DNA of 64,000 nt from Nitrosovibrio sp. Nv6 (lineage in GTDB: Bacteria > Pseudomonadota > Gammaproteobacteria > Burkholderiales > Nitrosomonadaceae): assembly GCF_900110495.1 (NCBI RefSeq), contig NZ_FODX01000003.1, forward strand, positions 1 to 64,000. Direction: 5' to 3'. Below the pieces are notes generated by a model. That model had not been told where the DNA came from, did not search any database, and was given only the letters and a program-made list of their open reading frames with translations. The position numbers and the translations under genes were made by a program. Shown piece by piece: positions 30,100-38,266 of this stretch. Position 1 is the stretch's first letter; every line of letters starts with the position of its first letter.

Positions 30100-30945
30100 A
30101 TGCTTGAGAACCCAAATACTTGTCAGGCCCCCGACGGTTCTATTCGTGTTGCCGCCATTCAGATGTCGGCGGGGCCCAATATACCCGGCAATTTGGAGGA
30201 AGCCGCCCGGCTGCTTGCCGTCGCCGCCGCTCAGGGGGCGAAGCTGGCCGCACTGCCGGAATATTTTTGCATTATGGGCATGAAGGATGCCGACAGGGTG
30301 GCGGCGCGTGAGCAGGTTAATAGCGGACCCATACAGCAATTCCTGAGCAATATTGCGAAACGTCTCGGAATCTGGCTGGTGGGCGGTTCCGTACCCCTGG
30401 AGTCCTCGAATCCGGACAAGGTACGAAATAGCTGCCTCGTGTATGATGACAAAGGACAGCAGGTTGCTCGCTACGACAAGATACATCTATTTGGCCTGGA
30501 GCTTGGGAACGAACGCTACGCGGAGGAAGAAACGATCGAAGCGGGTTGCAGCGTCGTTGCCCTGGACTCGCCGTTTGGCCGTATCGGCCTTTCCATTTGT
30601 TATGATTTGCGGTTTCCCGAGCTCTACCGCTCCATGGGTAAAGTGGATATTATTTTCGCTCCAGCGGCTTTCACCGCAACAACCGGCAAGGCTCACTGGG
30701 AAACCCTGATTCGTGCCCGCGCTATTGAAAATCTCGCCTATGTCGTTGCGCCCGCTCAGGGAGGTTATCATATCAATGGACGGGAAACCCATGGAGACAG
30801 CATGATCGTCGACCCCTGGGGCGTCGTGCTCAATCGCCTTCCGCGCGGATCAGGAGTCGTGATCGCGGATATCAATCCGGAATACCAGGCCAGCTTGCGC
30901 AATAGCCTGCCGGCATTGAGTCACCGTACCTTGCATCACTGTTGA
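30100..30945 (+). CDS. Carbon-nitrogen hydrolase (Nit1/deaminated glutathione amidase-like)
   Basis: This is a nitrilase-superfamily amidase of 281 residues with the Glu-Lys-Cys triad: Glu in AALPEYFCIMG, Lys in RYDKIHLFGLELG and Cys in LSICYDLRFPELYR. The DLRFPELYR wording fits the Nit1/Nit2 branch, which removes the amide from deaminated glutathione or related omega-amides. The start is ATG at 30100, although its ribosome binding site is weak. It is followed 33 bp later by tldD in the same orientation. Its exact substrate is not shown by sequence. Confidence 0.9.
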   Translation: MLENPNTCQAPDGSIRVAAIQMSAGPNIPGNLEEAARLLAVAAAQGAKLAALPEYFCIMGMKDADRVAAREQVNSGPIQQFLSNIAKRLGIWLVGGSVPLESSNPDKVRNSCLVYDDKGQQVARYDKIHLFGLELGNERYAEEETIEAGCSVVALDSPFGRIGLSICYDLRFPELYRSMGKVDIIFAPAAFTATTGKAHWETLIRARAIENLAYVVAPAQGGYHINGRETHGDSMIVDPWGVVLNRLPRGSGVVIADINPEYQASLRNSLPALSHRTLHHC

Positions 30946-30978
30946 ATCTATCGCCGTTTTTTTTGTCTACCGGATATC

Positions 30979-32439
30979 ATGATTACAGAATCCCTCATCC
31001 AGCCCAACGATCTCTTCGCCACCGCCAATAATTGTTTACTCGCGCCCCACCAGATAGATGCCGCCGGGTTACAAAAGGTATTTGGCCAGATGCTTACGCA
31101 CCATGTCGAGTACGCCGATCTGTATTTTCAATATAGCCGTGCCGAAGGCTGGGCGCTGGAAGAAGGCATAGTCAAATCCGGCAGCTTTAATATTGATCAG
31201 GGTGTTGGCGTCCGCGCCGTAAGTGGCGACAAGACTGCGTTCGCCTATTCAGACGATATCAGCATGCCCGCCCTTGCCTCGGCAGCCCAGGCAACCCGTG
31301 CCATTGCCCGTCACGGTGTAGAACAATCGGTACAAGCGGTCAGACGCAGCAAAGGGCGTGAACTTTACCTTCCAGAGGACCCTATCGCGAGCCTGAGAGA
31401 CACGGACAAGGTGGCGTTGCTCGAAAAGCTGGAAGGTTATGCGCGTGCCATGGACAAGCGTGTTATCCAGGTTATGGCATCTCTGGCGGGAGAATACGAA
31501 GTGGTGCTGGTGGCGCGCAGTGACGGTCTCCTGGCGGCGGATGTGCGGCCTCTTGTGCGAATCTCGGTGCAAGTCATCGCCGAAGAAAACGGGAATCGTG
31601 AGCAGGGGGTGGCGGGCGGTGGCGGACGTTTCGATTACGCTTATTTTACCGACGACGTACTGCGCGACTATGCCGCCAAGGCAGTGCATCAGGCTATTGT
31701 CAATCTGGGCGCAAAACCCGCGCCCGCTGGAACCATGGCTGTAGTACTTGGTGCCGGCTGGCCCGGCATACTGTTGCATGAGGCGATCGGCCATGGACTT
31801 GAAGGGGATTTCAACCGCAAGGGAAGTTCCGCATTCGCTGGCCGTATCGGTGAACGCGTTGCTGCAACAGGCGTTACGGTAGTGGATGATGGCACGATTG
31901 CGCGACGGCGCGGTTCGCTTAATATTGATGACGAGGGAAATCCCACGCAATGCACAGTGTTGATCGAAAACGGGATACTCAAGGGTTATTTGCAGGATAG
32001 CCTGAATGCGCGGCTCATGAATGTGCCCGTGACGGGCAACGCCAGACGTGAGTCGTTTGCTCATATCCCGATGCCGCGTATGACCAACACCTATATGCTG
32101 AACGGCGACAAAAGCCCTGAAGAGATCATTGCTTCAGTAAAACATGGTTTATATGCGGTGAATTTTGGCGGGGGCCAAGTGGATATCACCAGTGGAAAAT
32201 TCGTGTTTTCCGCAGCGGAAGCATACATGATCGAAAACGGGAAGATTTCCTATCCGGTGAAAGGCGCCACCCTTATAGGCAACGGTCCCGATGTACTTAC
32301 GCGCGTTTCGATGATTGGCAATGATATGTCGCTGGACCCAGGCGTCGGTACCTGCGGTAAAGAAGGCCAGAGCGTGCCGGTGGGCGTTGGTCAGCCTACG
32401 CTGCGCATAGATGGATTAACGGTAGGAGGAACTGCTTAA
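30979..32439 (+). CDS. tldD: Metalloprotease TldD
   Basis: TldD forms a heterodimeric zinc protease with TldE (PmbA) that trims unfolded peptides and matures some modified peptides, such as microcin B17. The 486-residue protein carries the HExxxH site in [22 protein letters not shown]. Further conserved parts are [19 protein letters not shown] and the C-terminal [21 protein letters not shown]. The partner TldE is not in this window. The start is ATG at 30979. Confidence 0.96.
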   Translation: MITESLIQPNDLFATANNCLLAPHQIDAAGLQKVFGQMLTHHVEYADLYFQYSRAEGWALEEGIVKSGSFNIDQGVGVRAVSGDKTAFAYSDDISMPALASAAQATRAIARHGVEQSVQAVRRSKGRELYLPEDPIASLRDTDKVALLEKLEGYARAMDKRVIQVMASLAGEYEVVLVARSDGLLAADVRPLVRISVQVIAEENGNREQGVAGGGGRFDYAYFTDDVLRDYAAKAVHQAIVNLGAKPAPAGTMAVVLGAGWPGILLHEAIGHGLEGDFNRKGSSAFAGRIGERVAATGVTVVDDGTIARRRGSLNIDDEGNPTQCTVLIENGILKGYLQDSLNARLMNVPVTGNARRESFAHIPMPRMTNTYMLNGDKSPEEIIASVKHGLYAVNFGGGQVDITSGKFVFSAAEAYMIENGKISYPVKGATLIGNGPDVLTRVSMIGNDMSLDPGVGTCGKEGQSVPVGVGQPTLRIDGLTVGGTA

Positions 32440-32531
32440 GGAGCGTTCGAATAAATCCGGGTCACCGCGCCGGACTTGCCGGGAAATGCTCAAAAAATTC
32501 TACCTGCGCTATCTACAAGCACAGCCAGGGA

Positions 32532-32553
32532 GGAAGCTGAAGCTTCAGTTTCC
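32532..32553. terminator. Possible bidirectional hairpin between tldD and the RDD gene
   Basis: An 11-bp near-perfect palindrome GGAAGCTGAAG/CTTCAGTTTCC lies between the convergent ends of tldD and the RDD gene, flanked by CCAGGGA and CCAGG. It lacks a real T-run, so it is a weak terminator candidate. Confidence 0.4.
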
Positions 32554-32575
32554 CAGGCCTGATCCCGGTTCCATC

Positions 32576-32995
32576 TCATCCCTCAATTCTCACGATCCTG
32601 GTGCCTGCGAGCCGGTCGTGCAGGAATAGACCATCCCGGTCGAATAATGCCCAAAGTATTCCGCCGCCGAAGAAAAAAATCCCGATTACTGCAAATAAAT
32701 AACGCGCAAGCGCCTGCTTCAGATGAAGCCGTTCCCCGGCGGCGGTGACCACACGGAGCTTCCAGGTCTGCATGGGCAGTGTTTGTCCACCGTGGGTCCA
32801 GAACCAGGTGAAATAAATACCGGCTATCAGCAGGAGGTAAAGCTGGAATGCTGGGCGAAAAAAAACAGAACCAGTATCCCGGAATACAAGATGAAAAGCG
32901 AAACTGGCGATAAATAAAACCGCAATCAGAATCAGTAATTCATAAAGCATGCTCAGCAACCGCCGCCACAATCCAGGTGCGGAGGTTTTTACCAT
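32576..32995 (-). CDS. RDD family membrane protein
   Basis: This 139-residue integral membrane protein of the RDD family has three predicted helices (about residues 16-36, 45-62 and 96-115). The family Arg-Asp-Asp region appears as LWRRLLSMLYELL near the N-terminus and LFDRDGLFLHDRLAGTRIV near the C-terminus. RDD proteins are mostly of unknown role; a few act in ion transport. It is the last gene of the sigma factor-DUF3619-DUF3106-RDD run, a common betaproteobacterial block. Confidence 0.85.
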   Translation of the reverse strand: MVKTSAPGLWRRLLSMLYELLILIAVLFIASFAFHLVFRDTGSVFFRPAFQLYLLLIAGIYFTWFWTHGGQTLPMQTWKLRVVTAAGERLHLKQALARYLFAVIGIFFFGGGILWALFDRDGLFLHDRLAGTRIVRIEG

Positions 32996-33127
32996 TTCAG
33001 AGGATTCATTCAGAAGCGCTTTCGTCTTTTCTTATTATGGTGCTCAAATGACAGAGAACGGCGGGAAGGCACAGAGAGCTCACTGCTCCCCGGCTATTGC
33101 CCCTCCGGCCGATGGCCTTTTCCGGGC

Positions 33128-33511
33128 CTATTGCCCCTTTCCGGCTTCGGGCAGTTGCTCATATTCACGCCACTTCTGCTTTATTTCGCGACGCTTGTCC
33201 GGCGGCAATTTTTTGATCGTCTTATACTTCTCACGCACCAGCTCGCGCTGTTCGGGAGTCAGCGAATACCAGTCGCGCATCCGCAACTGGGCACGCTGCT
33301 GCTCCGAAGGTGTCATTTCCGGATAGCGTTTGGCAATGCCAAGCCACTTCTTCTTTTTTGCGGAGTCCATGTCGTTCCACTCTTCAGCAAGCGGAGCCAG
33401 GACCTCCCGTTGCTGAGGCTTCAGCTTCTCCCATGAAGGCTGGCCGGCTTCAGACAGGGCAGATAATGACAAGCATGACCAGAACACTGCCGCTGCTAAT
33501 GATCTAGCCAT
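33128..33511 (-). CDS. DUF3106 family secreted protein
   Basis: This is a 127-residue protein with a signal peptide (about residues 1-22). The mature part is rich in charged and aromatic repeats of the form WxxLxPxQRxxLxPLxxxW, seen as SWEKLKPQQREVLAPLAEEWN and LTPEQRELVREKYK, which is diagnostic of DUF3106. The function is unknown; location in the periplasm is inferred. Its ATG lies inside the end of the DUF3619 gene (16-bp overlap), so the two are translationally coupled downstream of the ECF sigma factor. Confidence 0.85.
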   Translation of the reverse strand: MARSLAAAVFWSCLSLSALSEAGQPSWEKLKPQQREVLAPLAEEWNDMDSAKKKKWLGIAKRYPEMTPSEQQRAQLRMRDWYSLTPEQRELVREKYKTIKKLPPDKRREIKQKWREYEQLPEAGKGQ

Positions 33512-33876
33512 TCATCGAACTCATCGTCGAGATAGGCGTCTATAGGCAGATCATCGACAAGTAGCATTATGTCAATATCCTCATTTTCATCACTCTGCTG
33601 GAGAGCCTGCCAATAGGCGACACCTCCCAGGGCAAACAGTAGCGCGATCGCTGATAGCAGCTTGGCGGTTCTGGAATGCCACTCGTGCCCACTCCTCGCA
33701 GAGGCGCCCTGCCCGCCATGCCCGTGACCGACACCAACCACTGTCTCTCTCATGTGGTAATTCTCAAGGGAAGCTCGGCGCGCAGACTCAAGGCGGTTTA
33801 AGGTACCCTGCTTCATGTCATCCAGACCGCGATCCAGTAGCCGCGCAATTTTTGTCCCTATTTCCGGCTCACTCAT
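33496..33876 (-). CDS. DUF3619 family membrane protein
   Basis: This 126-residue protein has a cytoplasmic N-terminal helical part (EIGTKIARLLDRGLDDM), a His/Gly-rich patch (VGVGHGHGGQGASARSGH), one membrane helix (about residues 73-91) and an acidic C-terminus that should face the periplasm. DUF3619 genes regularly follow an ECF sigma factor in betaproteobacteria, as here with a 4-bp overlap. An anti-sigma or sensory role is therefore a reasonable inference, but it is not shown by motif. Confidence 0.8.
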   Translation of the reverse strand: MSEPEIGTKIARLLDRGLDDMKQGTLNRLESARRASLENYHMRETVVGVGHGHGGQGASARSGHEWHSRTAKLLSAIALLFALGGVAYWQALQQSDENEDIDIMLLVDDLPIDAYLDDEFDEWLDH

Positions 33877-34427
33877 AGCTCAATTCCATCTTTTTTCAGC
33901 ATGGTAGCAAGAGCATGGGCCGCACGCGAGCAGTGAGTCTTCACGCTTCCTTCAGAACATCCCATAATCTTTGCCGTTTCTGTAACATTCATCTCCTCCC
34001 AGTAACGCAGGAGAAAAGCTTCTCGTTGACGCACGGGAAGGGTTTTAATTGCCTTCTCCAGCAGGCCAATAAGTTGTGATTGTTCTAATTGTTCATGCGG
34101 TTTGCCAAAATTAGACGCCCCGTCCGATTGCAAAGTTTCGAGTAGATCGTATTCGTCGCTTTCCGTTTCCCGGTTGCGAGGCATGAACGATGAAAACAGG
34201 GTAGTCCATAAGGAGCGAGTTTTCTGCCGCCGGTAAAAGTCGCGTATGGTATTTTGCAGAATCCGCTGAAACAGGAGAGGCAGCTCTTCCAATGGCTTGG
34301 CGGCATATTTCTCGACGAGCTTGGTCATGGAGTCCTGAACAATATCCAGCGCCAGATGTTCGTCTCGTACCGCGAACAATGCCTGCTTATAGGCGCGCCG
34401 TTCGGCTTCAGCCAGAAAATTGGACAA
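33873..34427 (-). CDS. ECF RNA polymerase sigma factor (RpoE-like)
   Basis: This extracytoplasmic-function sigma factor has region 2 (DEHLALDIVQDSMTKLVEKY, LLFQRILQNTIRDFYRRQKTR) and region 4 (LPVRQREAFLLRYWEEMNVTETAKIMGCSEGSVKTHCSRA) joined by an acidic linker. There is no ATG start. TTG at 34427 gives 184 residues but has AGGA only two bases upstream. An in-frame CTG at 34445 would give (M)ATQQELSNFLAEAERRA, closely matching the usual N-terminus of this subfamily; the true start may be that CTG. It heads the DUF3619-DUF3106-RDD operon. The target regulon is not visible from sequence. Confidence 0.9.
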   Translation of the reverse strand: MSNFLAEAERRAYKQALFAVRDEHLALDIVQDSMTKLVEKYAAKPLEELPLLFQRILQNTIRDFYRRQKTRSLWTTLFSSFMPRNRETESDEYDLLETLQSDGASNFGKPHEQLEQSQLIGLLEKAIKTLPVRQREAFLLRYWEEMNVTETAKIMGCSEGSVKTHCSRAAHALATMLKKDGIEL

Positions 34428-34445
34428 TTCCTGTTGAGTAGCCAG

Positions 34446-35114
34446 GACAATTTGCCTATGGGAAGAAAAAAAAGCAGAGGCTCCGCGCCCCGCCGCAATG
34501 TTAGCAAATTTTTTTCGGTTTGCCGGAACAGTTTGCCAAAAAGCAGGGTCATTACGGCTGCTGGCATACCGGTAGCAGAGACTGAATTTTACGAGATTAG
34601 AATGCTATGGCGCTACCTGTCAACTCCAGCAATGCGACTGGTCTAGCGACCTCGTTTTGCTGTAAGACGAATCAGTGTTAGAGAAATGGCAATTATCTAT
34701 TTGTTTCATGAGTTGATTTTTGCAATCCCTGCTATGGAGTGCGAACCATGCCGGAATTTTGCAGCACCGTTTCAAGTGTTGATTTCCACTTGGACATGCG
34801 ACAATTTGTCGCATTGATACGACAACTTTTCCCACTTATCATGATAATTGGCGCTAATGGAGGATCTGGCCAAAAGGGAAAAACCCCCGGTATGACGAAT
34901 ATTACTATACGTAGATTTGCGGGTTAGTGGTAAAATTTTAACTTGGATTGCGACTGATTCTTAATTAGATTTACATTACTAGTGTGTTCGGTATTTTCAA
35001 ATCCAGGTTCAGGCTGCTCGCCAACCGATTATGAAGCGCGCAGCCTTTTCGCCATTTATTCCTGGCCAACGCGGACATACCGTTTTGCATAGTCGATCCA
35101 GTGGAGGCAGTCCT
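34446..35114. promoter_or_regulatory. Long divergent control region upstream of the thioredoxin-TonB operon
   Basis: The 669 bp between the sigma factor and the thioredoxin-like gene hold no convincing gene. Two operator-like palindromes are present: TGCGACAA-T-TTGTCGCA at 34797-34813, with a further half site TACGACAA just downstream, and TTATCATGATAA at 34836-34847. The second resembles a partial Fur site (CTTATC/GATAAT), which would suit a TonB operon. They lie about 270-320 bp before the first gene of that operon, so a promoter near 34870-35000 and a long leader are implied. Confidence 0.4.
34797..34813. promoter_or_regulatory. Operator-like 17-bp palindrome
   Basis: Eight-base arms TGCGACAA and TTGTCGCA are a perfect inverted repeat around a single T, lying outside any credible gene. 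This is the size and form of a dimeric regulator site; which regulator is unknown. Confidence 0.4.
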
Positions 35115-35600
35115 ATGATACGTCGTTTAGCCTTAGTGCTGATGCTGATTTTCATGAATGCCGCCGGCGCAGCCGAGAGCGTTCGTCCTTTTACGGCAGG
35201 CAGCCTGCAGCAGGTGCTTGCGCCTCGTGAAGGCAAGCCTTTCGTTCTCGTTTTGTGGTCGCTCGAATGTCAATATTGTCCGACTGAACTTAAAATGCTT
35301 AGCGAACTCAAACGCAGCCATCCCAGGCTGGACGTCGTGCTGATCGCTACCGATGCGGTAAGCGATACGCCGCAACTCGCCGCCCGAATGGAAAGCTACG
35401 GGATGAGCAAGGCCGAGCAATGGGTCTTTGCAGATGAGATGCCGGAACGTTTGCGCCTGGAAATTGACGGCCGCTGGTACGGGGAGGTGCCGCGGACTTA
35501 TTTTTATGACCAGAAACACCAGCGCGAGGTCAAGACCGGCTTGGTCAACAGGAAATTTGTCGAAGAGTGGCTGGCCCGCAATGCCATACCTGACTCATGA
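35115..35600 (+). CDS. Periplasmic thioredoxin-like protein with CxxC
   Basis: This 161-residue protein has a cleavable signal peptide (about residues 1-20, IRRLALVLMLIFMNAAGA) and a thioredoxin-like fold with a redox pair CQYC in WSLECQYCPTELKML. The later VPRTYFYD contains the cis-proline region. It probably acts as a thiol-disulphide or TlpA-like protein in the periplasm. The ATG at 35115 is preceded by GGAGGCAG at a good distance; longer frames upstream are not protein-like. It is the first gene of the run with tonB, exbB and exbD (16-bp gap to tonB), an unusual partnership. Confidence 0.82.
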   Translation: MIRRLALVLMLIFMNAAGAAESVRPFTAGSLQQVLAPREGKPFVLVLWSLECQYCPTELKMLSELKRSHPRLDVVLIATDAVSDTPQLAARMESYGMSKAEQWVFADEMPERLRLEIDGRWYGEVPRTYFYDQKHQREVKTGLVNRKFVEEWLARNAIPDS

Positions 35601-35616
35601 CATTGAACGCGAAGCA

Positions 35617-36273
35617 ATGAAGTACAATCCAGCCTTTTTGCCTGGCCTGATTTTCGTCCTTGCGATTCATGGGGCGCTGCTTTACTACCTGTTCAAGCAG
35701 GAGATAATTCCCCCGCCAAAACAGCTGGTGACACTGATGGTCGATTTCATCCCTTCAGCCAGGCCGAAGGAAGAATCCAAGCCTGAGCCGCCTCCTCCCG
35801 TACCCAAGCCTCAACCGGTGAAGAAGCCAAAATCACGCCAATTGGTGGCGGAAACACCGGTATTGTCCAAGAGCGAACCTGTTGCTCCCCCTCCCCCGGT
35901 AGAACCGGATCCCGAACCAGATCCAGAACCGGTGCGGGAAGCGCCTGTGGCACCCCCTGCTCCGCAAATGCCGGCAGGACCAGTCACGCTGTCCTCCGAA
36001 TTATCTGTCGGATGCCCGCAACTGAACGCACCTGCTTATCCCGCGCTTTCCCGCCGGCTTGGCGAAGAGGGAAAGCTGGTGTTACGAGTGGAACTGGATG
36101 AAAAAGGTCATGTTAGCGTGGCACAAGTAGCCAATAGCAGTGGTTTCAAACGTCTCGATGAGGCTGCCATGGCCGCAGTGAAAACCTGGCGCTGCAATCC
36201 GCCCATGCGCAATGGCCAGCCGGTCCGCGCCATTGCGCTGCAACCCTTCAACTTTGTACTCCAAGGAGATTGA
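35617..36273 (+). CDS. tonB: Energy transducer TonB
   Basis: TonB couples the proton motive force at the inner membrane to outer-membrane receptors. The 218-residue protein has an N-terminal membrane helix (about residues 8-25) and a long Pro/Glu/Lys-rich periplasmic spacer (EPPPPVPKPQPVKKPKSRQ and PEPDPEPVREAP). It ends in a TonB C-terminal domain with APAYPALSRRLGEEGKLVLRV and the closing WRCNPPMRNGQPVRA. The start is taken as the ATG at 35617, because the frame upstream of it is a shadow of the thioredoxin gene. ExbB follows after 5 bp. Confidence 0.93.
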   Translation: MKYNPAFLPGLIFVLAIHGALLYYLFKQEIIPPPKQLVTLMVDFIPSARPKEESKPEPPPPVPKPQPVKKPKSRQLVAETPVLSKSEPVAPPPPVEPDPEPDPEPVREAPVAPPAPQMPAGPVTLSSELSVGCPQLNAPAYPALSRRLGEEGKLVLRVELDEKGHVSVAQVANSSGFKRLDEAAMAAVKTWRCNPPMRNGQPVRAIALQPFNFVLQGD

Positions 36274-36278
36274 TTCAA

Positions 36279-37043
36279 ATGGAAAAAGGTCTCGGTTTCT
36301 CGAATTTTCTCGCCCAACTCGATGGCGTAGGCATCAGTGTGCTTTTACTGCTGCTTGCGCTATCGGTAGCGAGCTGGTACCTCATACTCACCAAAGGCAT
36401 TTCCAATTTTCTGGCGGGAAGGCGCGCAGACGCCTTTCTCAAGCGTTTCTGGAGCGCGAGTTCTCTACAGGAGGTGAACTCCACGCTGAAGGAAGGGTCC
36501 GACGATAATGCGTTTGCGCAACTCGCCCAACAGGCGATGGACGCGGCGGTCGACTCTGAAAAGCACGGGTTGCAGAAACTGGCCGCTGCGGGCGGTGCCA
36601 GCGAGTTCATCACACGTGTATTACGCAACGGGCTCGACCAGGAAGCCACCCGCGTGGAAAATGGACTCACAGTGATTGCCTCAGCCGGTTCGGCCGCACC
36701 GTATATTGGCTTGTTCGGGACGGTATGGGGTATTTACCACGCGCTTGTGCAGATCGGACTGTCCGGCCAGGGAACACTGGACAAAGTAGCCGGTCCGGTA
36801 GGGGAAGCGCTGATAATGACGGCGCTGGGACTGGCTGTTGCGATTCCGGCGGTATTGGCATATAACACATTTGTGCGGCGTAATCGAATATGGCTGGCGC
36901 GCCTTGACGCGTTTGCACATGATCTTTTCGTCTTGATCGCAGTTGGGACCAAAACCAATAGCTCCGCGGGGGATGAACGGTCGTTGCGGGTAGTGGCACC
37001 TATAGTTTCCCCCGCAGTTGCTCCCACTGAACGGAGGTCGTAA
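36279..37043 (+). CDS. exbB: ExbB/TolQ-type proton channel subunit (TonB system)
   Basis: ExbB is the pentameric scaffold of the TonB motor. The 254-residue protein has three membrane helices (about residues 16-36, 130-152 and 172-194). The signature GLFGTVWGIYHALVQIG lies between helices 2 and 3, followed by VGEALIMTALGLAVAIPAVLAYN. The start is the ATG at 36279, with a strong AAGGAGAT site at 36263-36270; the TTG at 36270 lies within that site and is unlikely. Its stop overlaps the exbD start as TAATG. Confidence 0.94.
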   Translation: MEKGLGFSNFLAQLDGVGISVLLLLLALSVASWYLILTKGISNFLAGRRADAFLKRFWSASSLQEVNSTLKEGSDDNAFAQLAQQAMDAAVDSEKHGLQKLAAAGGASEFITRVLRNGLDQEATRVENGLTVIASAGSAAPYIGLFGTVWGIYHALVQIGLSGQGTLDKVAGPVGEALIMTALGLAVAIPAVLAYNTFVRRNRIWLARLDAFAHDLFVLIAVGTKTNSSAGDERSLRVVAPIVSPAVAPTERRS

Positions 37044-37462
37044 TGGCATTTGGCAGCATGAACAGTAGCAATCGTCAGGCACCGATGTCCGAAATCAACG
37101 TGGTGCCGCTGGTTGACGTAATGCTGGTATTGCTGGTGATCTTCATCATCACGGCGCCATTGCTGACGCACTCGGTTAAAGTCGATTTACCGAAAGCATC
37201 CAGCAGTCCGAATATCACGCAACCAGACCATATCGAATTCGCGCTTCGCGAAGATGCCAGCCTTTACTGGAATGGTGAAACGACCACCGTCGACCAATTG
37301 GCGCCGCGCTTTACCGAAGCGGCGCAACAGAATCCCAATATCGAACTGCATATTCGGGCCGACGGGCGCGTAGACTACGAACATGTGGCGCGGGTGATGT
37401 CTATTGCAGCAAAAGCCGGCTTAGTACGAATCGGGTTTGTTACCGATCCCTCAAAACAGTAA
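37043..37462 (+). CDS. exbD: ExbD/TolR-type proton channel subunit (TonB system)
   Basis: ExbD carries the proton-binding aspartate in its single membrane helix. The 139-residue protein shows SEINVVPLVDVMLVLLVIFIITAP, with Asp near residue 25, and a periplasmic domain with ELHIRADGRVDYEHVARVMSIAAKAGL. The start is ATG overlapping the exbB stop (TAATG). With tonB, exbB and the upstream thioredoxin-like gene it forms one operon; fecR-like DNA follows 107 bp later. Confidence 0.94.
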   Translation: MAFGSMNSSNRQAPMSEINVVPLVDVMLVLLVIFIITAPLLTHSVKVDLPKASSSPNITQPDHIEFALREDASLYWNGETTTVDQLAPRFTEAAQQNPNIELHIRADGRVDYEHVARVMSIAAKAGLVRIGFVTDPSKQ

Positions 37463-37569
37463 CGCTGGCCGGAGTATGGTGAGAATTGGAGCATGATGTC
37501 AATCGCGGGAAGTTCAGGCATGGGCATACAATGTGACAAGCGCTATGTGACCTCAAGGGCAAGGATTAT

Positions 37570-38088
37570 ATGGCTCTAGCTGCTCGCACCCGATGGCGAA
37601 GCTTCCTGCTGCATGGTTCCATTGCTACCACGGCTCTCGGTCTTGGTTTAATGTCATGGTTCATTGCCAAACCGTTGGCAACCCGCATCCACCAGACCAT
37701 ACCAGGAGAACGGTTGACCGTTACCGCCACGCCGGGGATCGACATCAGTCTGGATGCCGACAGCAGCGTTACCGTCAGCAACGCCGAGCCTCCCCAGATC
37801 GAATTGCTGCGAGGTAATGCTTATTTTGACGCCAAGGGCCAAGGTGCCGGTAAGCTGCAGCTGAAAGTGGGCACAACATACATCAGGGATATCGGAACCC
37901 GCTTCAGTGTCCGCAAATCCGCGAACGGCGGCACCGTTGCCGTGGCTAATGGACAGGTAGAAATCCTGGTAGAGAGCGGAACATACCTCATTGGGGCTCA
38001 CGAAGGAGCGGACTTTGATGGCGTACGCGTTACCGGTCAACGCATGATTGCGGATGCAGATGTGGCGCCATGGAAGCCTGGCCTATAG
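37570..38088 (+). CDS. FecR domain protein lacking the N-terminal anti-sigma domain
   Basis: This 172-residue protein has a short basic N-terminus, one membrane helix (about residues 14-34) and a periplasmic FecR domain recognisable from TPGIDISLDADSSVTV, IELLRGNAYFDAKGQG, LKVGTTYIRDIGTRFSVRKSANGGTVAVANGQVEI. Ordinary FecR sensors begin with a cytoplasmic domain of about 80 residues (DUF4880) that binds the FecI sigma factor; it is absent, and no upstream frame supplies it. The C-terminal STN-interacting part is also short. ATG at 37570 has AAGGAT just upstream. It follows tonB-exbB-exbD, suggesting a link to iron uptake signalling or a remnant of one. Confidence 0.8.
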   Translation: MALAARTRWRSFLLHGSIATTALGLGLMSWFIAKPLATRIHQTIPGERLTVTATPGIDISLDADSSVTVSNAEPPQIELLRGNAYFDAKGQGAGKLQLKVGTTYIRDIGTRFSVRKSANGGTVAVANGQVEILVESGTYLIGAHEGADFDGVRVTGQRMIADADVAPWKPGL

Positions 38089-38266
38089 TATCCTGCATTC
38101 GCCGGGTCCGCCGGTCTGCTGGGTCCGGGCAATTTTCTAATCCTTCCTATCCGTTGTTGACATGCGCTCAGTCCGGAACAAGCGCCATCCCTATGACCTA
38201 CTCCTGCCGACGCCGAGAATCGGAGGGCTGCCAGCAAGTGCGTAAACTGAAAGCCGGCGCATTTCA

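Noticed and set aside
34739-34927. Small plus-strand frame of 62 codons in the sigma/thioredoxin gap
   Set aside because: It lacks a ribosome binding site and runs through the palindromes; composition is not protein-like.
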